Assembly (NCBI RefSeq): GCF_021441885.1
Contig: NZ_CP090438.1
Span: 372,001-436,000, forward strand
Reading direction: 5' to 3'
DNA: 64,000 bases
From: Vibrio maritimus
GTDB lineage: Bacteria; Pseudomonadota; Gammaproteobacteria; Enterobacterales; Vibrionaceae
The notes beneath the pieces were generated by a model. It made no database searches. It was not told where the DNA came from and was given only the letters and a program-made list of their open reading frames with translations. Shown here piece by piece: positions 6,060 through 15,044 of the stretch. The translations under genes were made by a program, and so were the position numbers. The first letter of the stretch is position 1. Each line of letters opens with the position of its first letter.

Positions 6060-8918
6060 ATGAGAAAGATCTGGCTCGGCTTACTGTCGGTGGTCTTTGT
6101 TTACGGTTGTAGCAATAGTGACTTTTCGACCCAAAGCGATAGCGCACTCCCTCCGGGTATCACCCTTGTTGAGGAGATGAAAGCCGATCCCGACCGGGTG
6201 ATGATCCCATACTCCAAGTACAAGCTGGATAATGGTTTGACCGTCATTTTAGCGCCTGACGATTCAGATCCTCTTGTGCACGTCGATGTGACCTACCATG
6301 TCGGCTCTGCACGTGAGGAAATCGGCAAGTCTGGGTTTGCTCACTTTTTCGAACACATGATGTTCCAGGGCTCAGAGCATGTTGGCGATCAACAGCATTT
6401 TAAGATCATCACGGAGGCTGGCGGTACCTTAAACGGTACGACGACTCGAGATCGAACCAATTATTTCGAGACGGTTCCGTCCAATCAGCTTGAGAAAATG
6501 TTGTGGCTGGAAGCGGACCGTATGGGCTTTTTGCTTGGCGCTGTCTCGCAGCGTAAGTTTGAGATTCAGCGTGATACCGTCAAAAATGAACGCGCCCAAA
6601 ACTTTGATAACCGCCCTTACGGTCTGATCTGGGAGCGTATGGGGGAGGCGATGTTCCCTGAAGGCCACCCATACTCTTGGCAGCCAATTGGCTATGTAGA
6701 AGATCTCGACCGTGTCGATGTCAACGATCTAAAAGCCTTCTTCTTACGCTGGTATGGTCCAAACAATGCCGTGCTCACTATCGGTGGTGATATCGATAAA
6801 GCGCAAACACTCGAGTGGATTCACAAGTACTTTGGCTCGATACCTAAAGGTCCGAGTGTAGAAAAAGCACCAAAACAGCCGGCAGTACTGCCGGAAGATC
6901 GCTACATCACGCTCGAGGATCGCATCCGCCAACCTATGGTGGTGATTGGCTGGCCAACGACGAGTTACCGCGGGGCAGAAGATCAAGTGGTTCTCGATGC
7001 GATGGCGGATGCTATCGGTGGTGGTACCAACGGTTTGCTGTATCAGAAGCTAATCAAAACGCAGAAAGCCCTCGATGCTGGTGCGTTTAGTGACTGTAAT
7101 GAACTCGCGTGTAATTTCTATGTGTATGCCATGGGCGCCTCTACAGACAAAGATGGCTTGAAGTCTCTTTACAATGACTTGTTAGCGACGCTGGATGAGT
7201 TTGATAAACAAGGCATCAGTGACGAGCGACTCAAGCAAATCACAGGGCTTTCAGAAGCCGGTGCCGTATTCGCACTGCAAAGCGTGAAAGGCAAGGTGAC
7301 GCAACTTGCTGCGAATGAAACCTTCTATGGTCAGCCAGATCGCATCGAGCAAAAACTGGAGCAGATTCGCTCGGTGACATCGGAAGAGGTAAGTGCTGCT
7401 TACAAGACCTTCATTGAAGACAAACATAAAGTCACCTTGAGTGTTGTACCAAGAGGGCGAACCGACATTGCGGTGAAACCAGCAACGTTCGTGACGCCAG
7501 CACGCACTCTGCCTGAATATAAAAAGGTAACCGAGGCTGATCTTGAGCTGCGCCGTCCGGTTGATGACTTTGATCGTAGTGTTATGCCTCAGGTGGCGGA
7601 AGGGGTTGCGGCGAAAATGCCTGAGCTGTACCAAGTTCACTTCGACAATGGCAGTGAGTTATTGGGCACTGAGACCAGTGAAACGCCAACGGTTGAGATC
7701 CACTTCCAGATGCCAGCGGGCAGTCGCTATGTTCCTAAGGGCAAAGAAGGGCTTGCTGGCCTTACTGCTGCCATGATGGAAGAGGGCACAACAACACGTA
7801 CGGTTGAGCAGCTTCAAGCAGAACTCGATAGCTTGGGGAGTCGAATTGGATTCAGTGAAGGCGCGTACACGACACGAGTTTCTGTATCCGCATTAGAGCG
7901 TAACCTACCACAAACCTTAACCTTGCTTGAGGACATCTTGTTCAATCCTGCGATGAAACAGGAAGACTTCGACCGTCTCAAAGCACAAACGTTAGAAGGC
8001 TTGGTGTATCAGCATCAAAAACCAAGCTGGATGGCATCGCAAGCTACCCGTGATGTGCTCTATGGTGACTCAGTCTTTGGTCGCTCATCAGACGGCAGTG
8101 CCGAGTCCATATCGTCTATCACTCTAGAGGATGTGAAAGCCTTCTATCGCGATCACTACACGCCGCAAGGAACCCAAATCGTCGTGGTTGGCGATATCTC
8201 AGAGAAGAAGATCACCGATCAATTAGCGTTCTGGTCGCTATGGCAAGGGCAAGCTGCACCGCTTATCGCACCAGAGATCATTCCATCTCAAGGTGAGCAG
8301 CGAATTTATCTTGTCGATAAACCATCTGCACCACAAAGTATTGTACGTATGGTGCGTCAAGGCCTACCGTTTGATGCAACGGGCGAGCTTTACCTAAGTC
8401 GTCTAGCAAACTTTAACCTGGCAGGTAACTTCAACAGTCGCATCAATCAGAACCTCAGAGAGGACAAAGGCTATACCTACGGTGCCAGCGGTTATTTTGC
8501 TAGCAACCGTGAAGTTGGCGCGATTGTGTTTAGTGCTCAGGTTAGAGCCGATGCAACCCTTGCTTCTCTCGAAGAGATGATTGCTGAGCTGAAAAACTAC
8601 AGTGAAAATGGCATGACGGACGAGGAGCTCTCTTTCATGCGCCTCGCAGTGGGGCAACAAGACGCCTTGACTTATGAAACACCGAGTCAAAAAGCCAGCC
8701 TGCTTTCGTCGATTTTAACCTATAGTTTGGATAAGGATTACCTTAAGCAGCGTAATGAGATTGTCGCCACAGTCGAAAAAGAGACCCTCAATACGTTGGC
8801 AGCGAAGTGGTTTGACCCGAGCCAATATCAGCTGATAGTGGTCGGTGATGCCAAGCGTTTAAAACCACAACTAGAGAAATTGAATATTCCAATTACAGAG
8901 CTTGAAATCTCTCAATAG
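6060..8918 (+). CDS. M16 family zinc protease, lipoprotein
   Basis: This 952-residue pitrilysin-family (M16) metallopeptidase has an N-terminal lipoprotein signal peptide with a lipobox ending in Cys17 (FVYGC), so it is probably anchored to the outer membrane facing the periplasm. The inverted zinc motif HFFEH is at residues 95-99, with a downstream acidic segment (VKNERAQNFDN) expected to give the third ligand. The second half repeats the M16 fold without a zinc motif, as in PqqL/YmxG-like two-domain proteases. It is 26 nt after yqaA. The substrate is unknown, presumably peptides in the envelope. Confidence 0.9.
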   Translation: MRKIWLGLLSVVFVYGCSNSDFSTQSDSALPPGITLVEEMKADPDRVMIPYSKYKLDNGLTVILAPDDSDPLVHVDVTYHVGSAREEIGKSGFAHFFEHMMFQGSEHVGDQQHFKIITEAGGTLNGTTTRDRTNYFETVPSNQLEKMLWLEADRMGFLLGAVSQRKFEIQRDTVKNERAQNFDNRPYGLIWERMGEAMFPEGHPYSWQPIGYVEDLDRVDVNDLKAFFLRWYGPNNAVLTIGGDIDKAQTLEWIHKYFGSIPKGPSVEKAPKQPAVLPEDRYITLEDRIRQPMVVIGWPTTSYRGAEDQVVLDAMADAIGGGTNGLLYQKLIKTQKALDAGAFSDCNELACNFYVYAMGASTDKDGLKSLYNDLLATLDEFDKQGISDERLKQITGLSEAGAVFALQSVKGKVTQLAANETFYGQPDRIEQKLEQIRSVTSEEVSAAYKTFIEDKHKVTLSVVPRGRTDIAVKPATFVTPARTLPEYKKVTEADLELRRPVDDFDRSVMPQVAEGVAAKMPELYQVHFDNGSELLGTETSETPTVEIHFQMPAGSRYVPKGKEGLAGLTAAMMEEGTTTRTVEQLQAELDSLGSRIGFSEGAYTTRVSVSALERNLPQTLTLLEDILFNPAMKQEDFDRLKAQTLEGLVYQHQKPSWMASQATRDVLYGDSVFGRSSDGSAESISSITLEDVKAFYRDHYTPQGTQIVVVGDISEKKITDQLAFWSLWQGQAAPLIAPEIIPSQGEQRIYLVDKPSAPQSIVRMVRQGLPFDATGELYLSRLANFNLAGNFNSRINQNLREDKGYTYGASGYFASNREVGAIVFSAQVRADATLASLEEMIAELKNYSENGMTDEELSFMRLAVGQQDALTYETPSQKASLLSSILTYSLDKDYLKQRNEIVATVEKETLNTLAAKWFDPSQYQLIVVGDAKRLKPQLEKLNIPITELEISQ

Positions 8919-9023
8919 CATGACCATATAGGGAGGATGGGTGATCTGACGGAGAACAAGGTTTGCTGTCTGTCGGTGCATCCACCCTTCAATTGGAATA
9001 ACAAACTATAAGCGAATCGCATT

Positions 9024-10613
9024 GTGACTAATTTTGCTAAGCGACTGGATCAAGTTGCTAAAGATGAGACCGTTTTCCGTCAGTTTGGACGCGGTGTAGA
9101 ACGGGAATCGCTACGTTACACCGACGATGGTCGATTAGCGACAACACCTCACCCTAAGGCGTTAGGCTCAGCCTTCACTAATGAATACATCACGACGGAC
9201 TTTTCAGAGTCGTTATTGGAGTTTATTACCCCGGTGTCACGTGATGTTGATACGCTGATCAATCAGTTGTCCGATATTCATCATTTCACGCAAACCAAGC
9301 TCGGTGACGAGAAGCTTTGGCCTTTGTCTATGCCTTGCTATGTTGGCTCAGAAGATGACATTGCCTTAGCGCAGTACGGCAGCTCAAATTCAGGTCGCAT
9401 GAAGACGCTATACCGCCAGGGACTTAAGCACCGCTATGGTAGCTTGATGCAGATTATCTCTGGCGTGCACTTTAACTTCTCTTTTCCTGAATCATTTTGG
9501 GATGCATTATTTGGCGATCAAGACGAGAAAACTCGTCAAGATGCCAAGTCAGAAGCTTACTTTGGGTTGATCCGCAACTACTACCGCTTTGGTTGGTTGA
9601 TTCCTTACTTCTTTGGTGCATCACCAGCTATCTGCTCCTCTTTCTTACAAGGCAAAGAGACGAAGCTTCCGTTTGAAAAAGTGGGTGGGACTTTATATCT
9701 ACCAAAGGCGACGTCGTTAAGGCTAAGTGACCTTGGTTATACCAACAGCGCTCAGAGTGCATTGAAGATTGGTTTTAATGGATTAGAGCAATACCTAGAA
9801 GGTCTTAACCAAGCGATTCATACCCCATCACAAGACTTCGCCAAAATTGGCGTTAAAGTAGATGGTGAGTACCGTCAGTTGAATGACTATGTGCTGCAGA
9901 TAGAGAATGAGCTTTACGCGCCAATCAGACCAAAGCGTGTCGCAAGAAGCGGTGAAAAACCGTCAGAAGCACTATCTCGCGGCGGTGTTGAATACATCGA
10001 GGTCCGCTCTTTAGACGTGAACCCGTTTAGCCCAATTGGGATTACCGCGGAGCAGATTCGCTTCCTCGACTTGTTCCTAACTTGGTGCGCGCTCAAAGAC
10101 TCTGAGCCGATGGACAATTGTGAGCTAGAGTGCTGGCGTGAGAACTGGAACAAGGTCATTGTTGATGGTCGCCAAGTGGGTCTTCAGCTACAAATCGGCT
10201 GTCACGGTGAAGTTCTCGATAGTCAGTCTTGGGTAAAACGCGTCTTTGCTGATCTTCGTGAGATTGCCAAGCATATGGATTCAGCACACGGTGGTAACGA
10301 GTACGCTGCAGTATGTGACAAGCTAGAAGCGTGGAACGAAAATCCTGAACTTTCTATCTCAGGCCAGCTATTGGCGAAAACCAAAGAGCTAGGTGGACTT
10401 GGGAAAGTGGGCTGTGAACTGGGTAAAGAGTACCGTCAGAAGAACCTTTCTCACGAATATAAAGCATATTCGACTCAAGTAATGGAAGATGAGGTCACTC
10501 GTTCGGTTTCAGCTCAAATGAGCATTGAATCGGCGGATACCGTTAACTTCGACGATTTCTTGTCTGATTACTTTGCTTACCTATCACCAGAGCAAGCTCA
10601 GGTCGCTAACTAA
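9024..10613 (+). CDS. gshA: Glutamate-cysteine ligase
   Basis: This enzyme catalyses the first and limiting step of glutathione synthesis, ATP-dependent joining of the gamma-carboxyl of glutamate to cysteine. At 529 residues it is close to E. coli GshA (518) and belongs to the proteobacterial type 1 family. Recognisable blocks are RGVERESLRY near the N terminus, TTDFSESLLEFITP, the glycine/serine-rich GSLMQIISGVHFNFSFPE and YIEVRSLDVNPFSP. The start is a GTG with a poor ribosome site, chosen by homology. gshB lies about 2 kb away on the other strand. Downstream sequence holds tandem repeats and a hairpin before luxS. Confidence 0.96.
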   Translation: MTNFAKRLDQVAKDETVFRQFGRGVERESLRYTDDGRLATTPHPKALGSAFTNEYITTDFSESLLEFITPVSRDVDTLINQLSDIHHFTQTKLGDEKLWPLSMPCYVGSEDDIALAQYGSSNSGRMKTLYRQGLKHRYGSLMQIISGVHFNFSFPESFWDALFGDQDEKTRQDAKSEAYFGLIRNYYRFGWLIPYFFGASPAICSSFLQGKETKLPFEKVGGTLYLPKATSLRLSDLGYTNSAQSALKIGFNGLEQYLEGLNQAIHTPSQDFAKIGVKVDGEYRQLNDYVLQIENELYAPIRPKRVARSGEKPSEALSRGGVEYIEVRSLDVNPFSPIGITAEQIRFLDLFLTWCALKDSEPMDNCELECWRENWNKVIVDGRQVGLQLQIGCHGEVLDSQSWVKRVFADLREIAKHMDSAHGGNEYAAVCDKLEAWNENPELSISGQLLAKTKELGGLGKVGCELGKEYRQKNLSHEYKAYSTQVMEDEVTRSVSAQMSIESADTVNFDDFLSDYFAYLSPEQAQVAN

Positions 10614-10656
10614 GCTTGCGCAGCAATACTGTGCCACTTACAATCACGCTAAAGAG

Positions 10657-10729
10657 ATTGTTCTTGAAGACACTGTTCTTAAAGATATAGCTCTTACAGA
10701 CAGTGTTTTAAAAGACATAGTTCTCACGG
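10657..10729 (+). repeat. Degenerate 15-bp tandem repeat after gshA
   Basis: Four full copies and one partial copy of a 15-bp unit close to ATTGTTCTTAAAGAC follow one another without gaps (10657, 10672, 10687, 10702, 10717). In one frame they read as a five-residue pattern (IVLED, TVLKD, IALTD, SVLKD). The frame overlaps the last 89 nt of gshA, is +1 to it and has no convincing start, so it is treated as a non-coding repeat. Confidence 0.75.
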
Positions 10730-10755
10730 TTTTAACCCAAGGTTGAAACCGTGAG
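10723..10755 (+). promoter_or_regulatory. Strong hairpin just upstream of luxS
   Basis: CTCACGGTTT (10723-10732) pairs perfectly with AAACCGTGAG (10746-10755). A T-G pair and AACC/GGTT extend the helix to about 15 bp with a 3-nt loop. It ends 6 nt before the luxS AAGGAG. There is no T run, so it is not a standard terminator; it may protect or control the luxS message. Confidence 0.6.
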
Positions 10756-10775
10756 TAAACCAAGGAGAAAATATC

Positions 10776-11294
10776 ATGCCACTACTGGATAGCTTTACGG
10801 TAGACCACACTAAGATGCACGCTCCAGCGGTACGCGTTGCGAAAACAATGCAAACCCCTAAAGGCGACACGATTACTGTTTTCGACCTACGTTTTACGAT
10901 CCCAAACAAAGACATCTTGTCTGAGCGCGGCATTCACACACTAGAGCACCTATATGCGGGCTTCATGCGTGCACATCTAAATGGTGATCAGGTTGAGATC
11001 ATCGATATCTCTCCAATGGGTTGTCGTACTGGTTTTTACATGAGCTTGATTGGTACCCCATCTGAGCAGCAAGTTGCTGACGCTTGGCTAAATGCAATGC
11101 AAGATGTACTGAAAGTCGAGAGCCAGAACAAGATCCCTGAGCTTAACGAGTATCAATGTGGTACTGCAGCGATGCACTCACTGGATGAAGCGAAAGCGAT
11201 CGCAGAGAAGATCATTGAAGCGGGTATTCAAGTGAATAAGAACGATGAGCTTGCATTGCCTGAGTCTATGTTGCAAGAGCTGAAAGTAGACTAA
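10776..11294 (+). CDS. luxS: S-ribosylhomocysteine lyase, AI-2 synthase
   Basis: LuxS splits S-ribosylhomocysteine into homocysteine and DPD, the precursor of the quorum-sensing signal AI-2, and recycles the methyl cycle. The 172-residue length is normal. The metal ligands are visible: His54 and His58 in HTLEH (with Glu57) and Cys128 in EYQCGTAAMHS; Cys84 in MGCRTGFY is the other conserved catalytic residue. The start follows AAGGAG. gshA-luxS order is conserved with E. coli. Confidence 0.97.
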   Translation: MPLLDSFTVDHTKMHAPAVRVAKTMQTPKGDTITVFDLRFTIPNKDILSERGIHTLEHLYAGFMRAHLNGDQVEIIDISPMGCRTGFYMSLIGTPSEQQVADAWLNAMQDVLKVESQNKIPELNEYQCGTAAMHSLDEAKAIAEKIIEAGIQVNKNDELALPESMLQELKVD

Positions 11295-11357
11295 TTGAAT
11301 TAGGTCGCACGCTTTGAGTCTATCCCTACCTGTGCAGGAGCGCGGCTAGCGGACATT

Positions 11358-11387
11358 AAAAAGGATGGCATTTTGCCATCCTTTTTT
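11358..11387. terminator. Bidirectional terminator luxS / ruvX
   Basis: AAAGGATGGCA and TGCCATCCTTT form a perfect stem with T runs on both strands, placed between the convergent luxS and ruvX genes. Confidence 0.9.
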
Positions 11388-11402
11388 GTTTTTAAAGCCG
11401 CT

Positions 11403-11828
11403 TTAAGCCCACTGCGCCTCAAACCAGCTCTCTAAGATCACCACCGCTGACTGGCAGTCGACATTGCCTTTTGATAAGGCTTTGTAACCACCCATCTCAA
11501 ACAGCTCCGAGCGAGCTTCGGCGGTAGACAGTCTTTCATCGTGCATTTCCACTTGAAAGCCGAACCGACCATGTACACGGTTGGCAAACTTCTTGGCGCG
11601 AGCGGTGATTTCATCAAGTGCTTTGCCTCGCACGTCGGTGGGTAGACCCACGACGATGAGGTCAGGTTGCCACTCTTTTAGCATGGCTTCGATATCATCC
11701 CAGTTTGGAATGCCGTCTTTGGCTTTGAAAGCTTTTAGTGGGCTTGCTGTGCCAGTGACCTCTTGGCCTATAGCACTACCAATACTCTTGGTTCCGAAAT
11801 CGAAAGCAACGATGGTTCTGGATGTCAT
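11403..11828 (-). CDS. ruvX: RuvX/YqgF, pre-16S rRNA nuclease family
   Basis: This 141-residue protein has an RNase H-like fold and belongs to the YqgF/RuvX family. It begins with the FDFGTKSIGSAIG strand carrying the first catalytic Asp; the VVGLPTDVRGK and HDERLSTAEA blocks supply the other acidic residues. In E. coli the protein processes the 5' end of 16S rRNA; an older annotation calls it a putative Holliday junction resolvase. It is last in a minus-strand run with yqgE and gshB, as in E. coli. Confidence 0.93.
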   Translation of the reverse strand: MTSRTIVAFDFGTKSIGSAIGQEVTGTASPLKAFKAKDGIPNWDDIEAMLKEWQPDLIVVGLPTDVRGKALDEITARAKKFANRVHGRFGFQVEMHDERLSTAEARSELFEMGGYKALSKGNVDCQSAVVILESWFEAQWA

Positions 11829-11893
11829 AATTTCTCTGTTTGTGAAGACAATGCGTTTTGTGAAGATGCTAACCGGGCAGCTTAGGACGCAGT

Positions 11894-12463
11894 CTATGCG
11901 TGACCAACATCAGTTGAAAGCTGAGCGATATCGAACCCTAACATACCGACAGCGCTACTCCAACGCTCTTCAACCGGGGTATCAAAGATCACGCTTGGGT
12001 CGGCCTCTATGGTGAGCCAAGAGTTCTCAGCTAACTCGGTTTCCAGTTGCCCTGCACTCCAGCCAGAATAACCTAATGCGACGATATAGTTATCCGGCTG
12101 AGCGTCAGTGCCGAGTACGGCCAGAATATCCTTAGACGTGGTAACAGATACCGTGTCGGTGATCTGGATACTGGATTGGTACTGATCTTTAGGGTTATGG
12201 AGGATAAAGCCGCGATCTTCGGAAACGGGCCCGCCGTTCAAAACGGGCTCATCAAGGCTTTTGCTGTGTGTTGTTTGCGAGGCGATAGGAAGCTCAGTTT
12301 GCACTTGCTTAAGCATGTTTGCGACAGTGACATCGATTGGAGTGCTGATCATGATCCCCATCGCACCATCTTCATTGTGCTCACACACATAAATGACGCT
12401 GCGTTGGAAATACGGATCCTTCATCCCCGGCATTGCCACGAGAAAGTGGTTGGCTAAGTTCAT
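11894..12463 (-). CDS. yqgE: YqgE/AlgH family protein
   Basis: This 189-residue member of the UPF0301 (AlgH) family begins with the family signature MNLANHFLVAMPG, followed by FQRSVIYVCEHNEDGAMGIM. The ATG at 12463 follows GGGAGAGG and fits homologues better than a TTG five codons upstream. Biochemical function is unknown; AlgH was named for an effect on alginate expression in Pseudomonas. Its place between ruvX and gshB is conserved. Confidence 0.9.
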   Translation of the reverse strand: MNLANHFLVAMPGMKDPYFQRSVIYVCEHNEDGAMGIMISTPIDVTVANMLKQVQTELPIASQTTHSKSLDEPVLNGGPVSEDRGFILHNPKDQYQSSIQITDTVSVTTSKDILAVLGTDAQPDNYIVALGYSGWSAGQLETELAENSWLTIEADPSVIFDTPVEERWSSAVGMLGFDIAQLSTDVGHA

Positions 12464-12495
12464 GATCGCCTCTCCCAATAGACTTCTACAGTTGG

Positions 12496-13443
12496 CTACT
12501 TGCCTAAACGGCGCTCGATAGCGTCCATTAGTTTGCCAGTAATAGAGATGTCAAAGGCGGCTTCAATTTCACGAATGCACGTTGGGCTGGTCACGTTGAT
12601 CTCAGTAAGTTTGTCACCGATGACATCCAGACCTACAAATATTAAACCCTTCTCTTTCAAAGTGGGAGCTACCGCCTCGGCAATTTGCTTGTCTGTCTCA
12701 CTTAAGGGACGAGCTTCACCACGGCCACCGGCCGCAAGGTTGCCACGAGTTTCCCCTTTAGCTGGGATACGCGCTAGGCAGTAAGGCATTGGTTCTCCAT
12801 CCACCACGAGAATACGTTTGTCACCGTTGCTGATATCAGGAACAAACGTCTGCGCCATGGCGTAGTTTTGACCATGGTTAGTCAGGGTTTCGATGATCAC
12901 CGATACGTTCGGATCGTCTTGCTTAACACGGAAGATAGAAGCGCCGCCCATACCATCAAGTGGTTTAAGGATGACATCACCATGCTGATCGCGGAACTCT
13001 TTAATCTTCTCTGCTTTGCGCGTTACGATAGTCGTTGGCGTTAGCTCAGGGAACCATGCTGTGAAGAGTTTCTCGTTGCAGTCACGAAGGCTTTGCGGCT
13101 TGTTAACGATTAGCGTGCCTTTCTCTTCTGCGCGCTCCAAAATGTAGGTCGCGTAGATGTATTCTGTATCGAATGGAGGGTCTTTACGCATCAATACGGC
13201 ATCTAGCTCAGACAGCTCAATGGTTTGCTCAGAAGTAAATTCGTACCAGCCGTTAGGGTCTTCTTTAAGCGTCACGACTTTTGTATCGGCAACCGCTGTA
13301 CCTTGATCTAGGTGTAGGTCATTCATCTCCATATAGTGGATTTCATAACCACGACGCTGTGCTTCCAGCATCATTGCAAAGCTTGAATCTTTTTTGATGT
13401 TGATGGACGAGATAGGGTCCATCACGATACCGAGTTTGAGCAT
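12496..13443 (-). CDS. gshB: Glutathione synthetase
   Basis: GshB adds glycine to gamma-glutamylcysteine with ATP, the second step of glutathione synthesis. The 315-residue sequence starts KLGIVMDPISSINIKKDSSF as in the proteobacterial family. The ATP-grasp domain contains VILKPLDGMGGASIFR, DKRILVVDGEPMPYCLARIP with the glycine-rich loop GETRGNLAAGGRGEA, and the metal/substrate region EINVTSPTCIREIE. The ATG follows GGGAGAAAAATA, 13 nt after rsmE. Confidence 0.97.
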   Translation of the reverse strand: MLKLGIVMDPISSINIKKDSSFAMMLEAQRRGYEIHYMEMNDLHLDQGTAVADTKVVTLKEDPNGWYEFTSEQTIELSELDAVLMRKDPPFDTEYIYATYILERAEEKGTLIVNKPQSLRDCNEKLFTAWFPELTPTTIVTRKAEKIKEFRDQHGDVILKPLDGMGGASIFRVKQDDPNVSVIIETLTNHGQNYAMAQTFVPDISNGDKRILVVDGEPMPYCLARIPAKGETRGNLAAGGRGEARPLSETDKQIAEAVAPTLKEKGLIFVGLDVIGDKLTEINVTSPTCIREIEAAFDISITGKLMDAIERRLGK

Positions 13444-13456
13444 TATTTTTCTCCCG

Positions 13457-14188
13457 TTAACCTAAATCGCCAAAGCGTACTTGAAGTGCCGTAATAGCGG
13501 TCAGTGCCGCCGTCTCAGTTCTAAGTACACGAGGACCAAGCAGGGTTTCTTCGAATTGATATTGTTCTGTCATTTCAATTTCTTGCGCAGACAAGCCACC
13601 TTCTGGACCGATAAGAAGACGAACCTTATTCACGGGCTCTGGCAAGGTATTAATTGAGTATTTTGCTCTTGGATGAAGGTTGAGTTTGAGCGCCTCAGAT
13701 GGCTCTGCACACCACTCCTCTAGCGACATGATTGGGCGGATCACAGGGATGGTATTGCGTCCACACTGCTCACAAGCGCTAATCGCTATCTTTTGCCACT
13801 GTTGCAGCTTTTTCTCAAAACGCTTGGCATCGAGTTTCACACCGCATCGTTCTGAGATGAGAGGCGTAATCGTGTTCACACCTAACTCAACGGACTTTTG
13901 GATGGTGAACTCCATCTTATCGCCTCGAGAAATAACTTGTCCGAGATGCAAATCGAGTGGTGATTCGATGCTCGACTCGACTTTCTCTTGAATATCCACG
14001 TCGACGTTTTTCTTCCCTACGCTGGTAATCGTCGCAGGAAATTCGTGGCCACTACCGTCGAATAGCAGAACCTCTTGACCCTCTTTCATACGCAATACTC
14101 GGCCAATGTGCCCTGCGGCATCATCACTTAGGGCGAGAGTGCCTAAAGATTGAATCGTTTCAGGGTGATAGATACGAGGTATACGCAT
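13457..14188 (-). CDS. rsmE: 16S rRNA m3U1498 methyltransferase
   Basis: RsmE methylates N3 of U1498 in 16S rRNA. The protein has an N-terminal PUA-like RNA-binding region (RIPRIYHPE..., HIGRVLRMKEGQEVLLFDG) and a C-terminal SPOUT methyltransferase with the trefoil-knot SAM motif LIGPEGGLS and a terminal LRTETAALTAI block. The start at 14188 gives the canonical MRIPRIYHP; a TTG four codons upstream is less likely. It is cotranscribed with gshB. An inverted repeat (GCCAGCCCT/AGGGCTTGGC, 14232-14260) sits between it and endA. Confidence 0.95.
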   Translation of the reverse strand: MRIPRIYHPETIQSLGTLALSDDAAGHIGRVLRMKEGQEVLLFDGSGHEFPATITSVGKKNVDVDIQEKVESSIESPLDLHLGQVISRGDKMEFTIQKSVELGVNTITPLISERCGVKLDAKRFEKKLQQWQKIAISACEQCGRNTIPVIRPIMSLEEWCAEPSEALKLNLHPRAKYSINTLPEPVNKVRLLIGPEGGLSAQEIEMTEQYQFEETLLGPRVLRTETAALTAITALQVRFGDLG

Positions 14189-14267
14189 AACAATTTCCAA
14201 AGAACAAACAGTATTGAGGTATAAGATGGATGCCAGCCCTCGAAATTACAAGGGCTTGGCTAAGGAA

Positions 14268-14978
14268 TTAACCCTGATTTTTACACGCTTCGGCGACAAA
14301 AGGATTATCGTTGCCCTGAATGCGGCGGATACGCTCGTTTCGAGTGCACTCCCAATTATCAACTGGGTAGCTTTTGTTCCAAGCTTTCATTAGCTTAGCT
14401 TGCTGTTTAGATAGCCTAAACCCGTACTCTTGACTCATGTAAAGGTAAGTGCGAGCAATAGACCCTCGCGCGCGTTCAGGCGGCATCACTTTGCGCTGCT
14501 TGAAGTTTACTTGCATTTCGCATTGACCATAGCTGACACCATCGACCCCATTCCACTGTGAAAAGTTGTAGTTGGAGCGATCACCATTGACCTCGCCGAT
14601 GGCTGGAGTGAGGTTGTGTAGATCGGCTTCCATCAGTTTGAACTGTTTGTCGTTGCGTGTGCAGTTCTTGCGCCCACCATCTTGCCAACATTGACGCTGG
14701 TGGCCAAACTGCCAGGCAGGCACCACGTGTTCCCATTCAATACGACTTGCGCGCTTTTCTTGTTTACGAACCTGGTAACCGCACGCAGAAAGGTCTGGTA
14801 CGCCTTTCTTACCGTTCCATTGAATATCACAGCCGCAATAGAAGCTCACAGGATGGTCGGCATAGATCTTTACCGCTTCTTTCTTCGCTTTACTAAAGCT
14901 ACTAGGTGGTGCACCAACTGCTGTGATTGGAACGGTGATAGCCAATAGGGCGATAGAAATGAGAAAGCGGCGCATCAT
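14268..14978 (-). CDS. endA: Secreted or periplasmic endonuclease I
   Basis: This 236-residue EndA/Dns-type nuclease cuts double-stranded DNA non-specifically. It has a signal peptide (MMRRFLISIALLAITVPITAVGA), so it acts in the periplasm or outside the cell. The core has RIEWEHVVPAW with the catalytic histidine of the Endonuclease_1 (beta-beta-alpha metal) family, and NFSQWNGVDGVSYGQCEM and PPERARGSIART further on. Several cysteines suggest disulfides. In Vibrio, Dns limits transformation by degrading external DNA. Confidence 0.94.
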   Translation of the reverse strand: MMRRFLISIALLAITVPITAVGAPPSSFSKAKKEAVKIYADHPVSFYCGCDIQWNGKKGVPDLSACGYQVRKQEKRASRIEWEHVVPAWQFGHQRQCWQDGGRKNCTRNDKQFKLMEADLHNLTPAIGEVNGDRSNYNFSQWNGVDGVSYGQCEMQVNFKQRKVMPPERARGSIARTYLYMSQEYGFRLSKQQAKLMKAWNKSYPVDNWECTRNERIRRIQGNDNPFVAEACKNQG

Positions 14979-15044
14979 AGTAAGGTCTAAAAAAGGTTGA
15001 GATAACCTAGTGTAACTCGCAAAAAAGACCTTAGCTATCGATAG

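Noticed and set aside
10525..10746. Small plus-strand gene after gshA with a five-residue repeat
   Set aside because: It overlaps gshA out of frame, has no ribosome site, and the pattern is explained by the 15-bp DNA repeat. Kept only as a repeat finding.
10614..10775. MicA sRNA in the gshA-luxS gap as in E. coli
   Set aside because: No T-tract terminator on either strand and no MicA-like sequence could be found.
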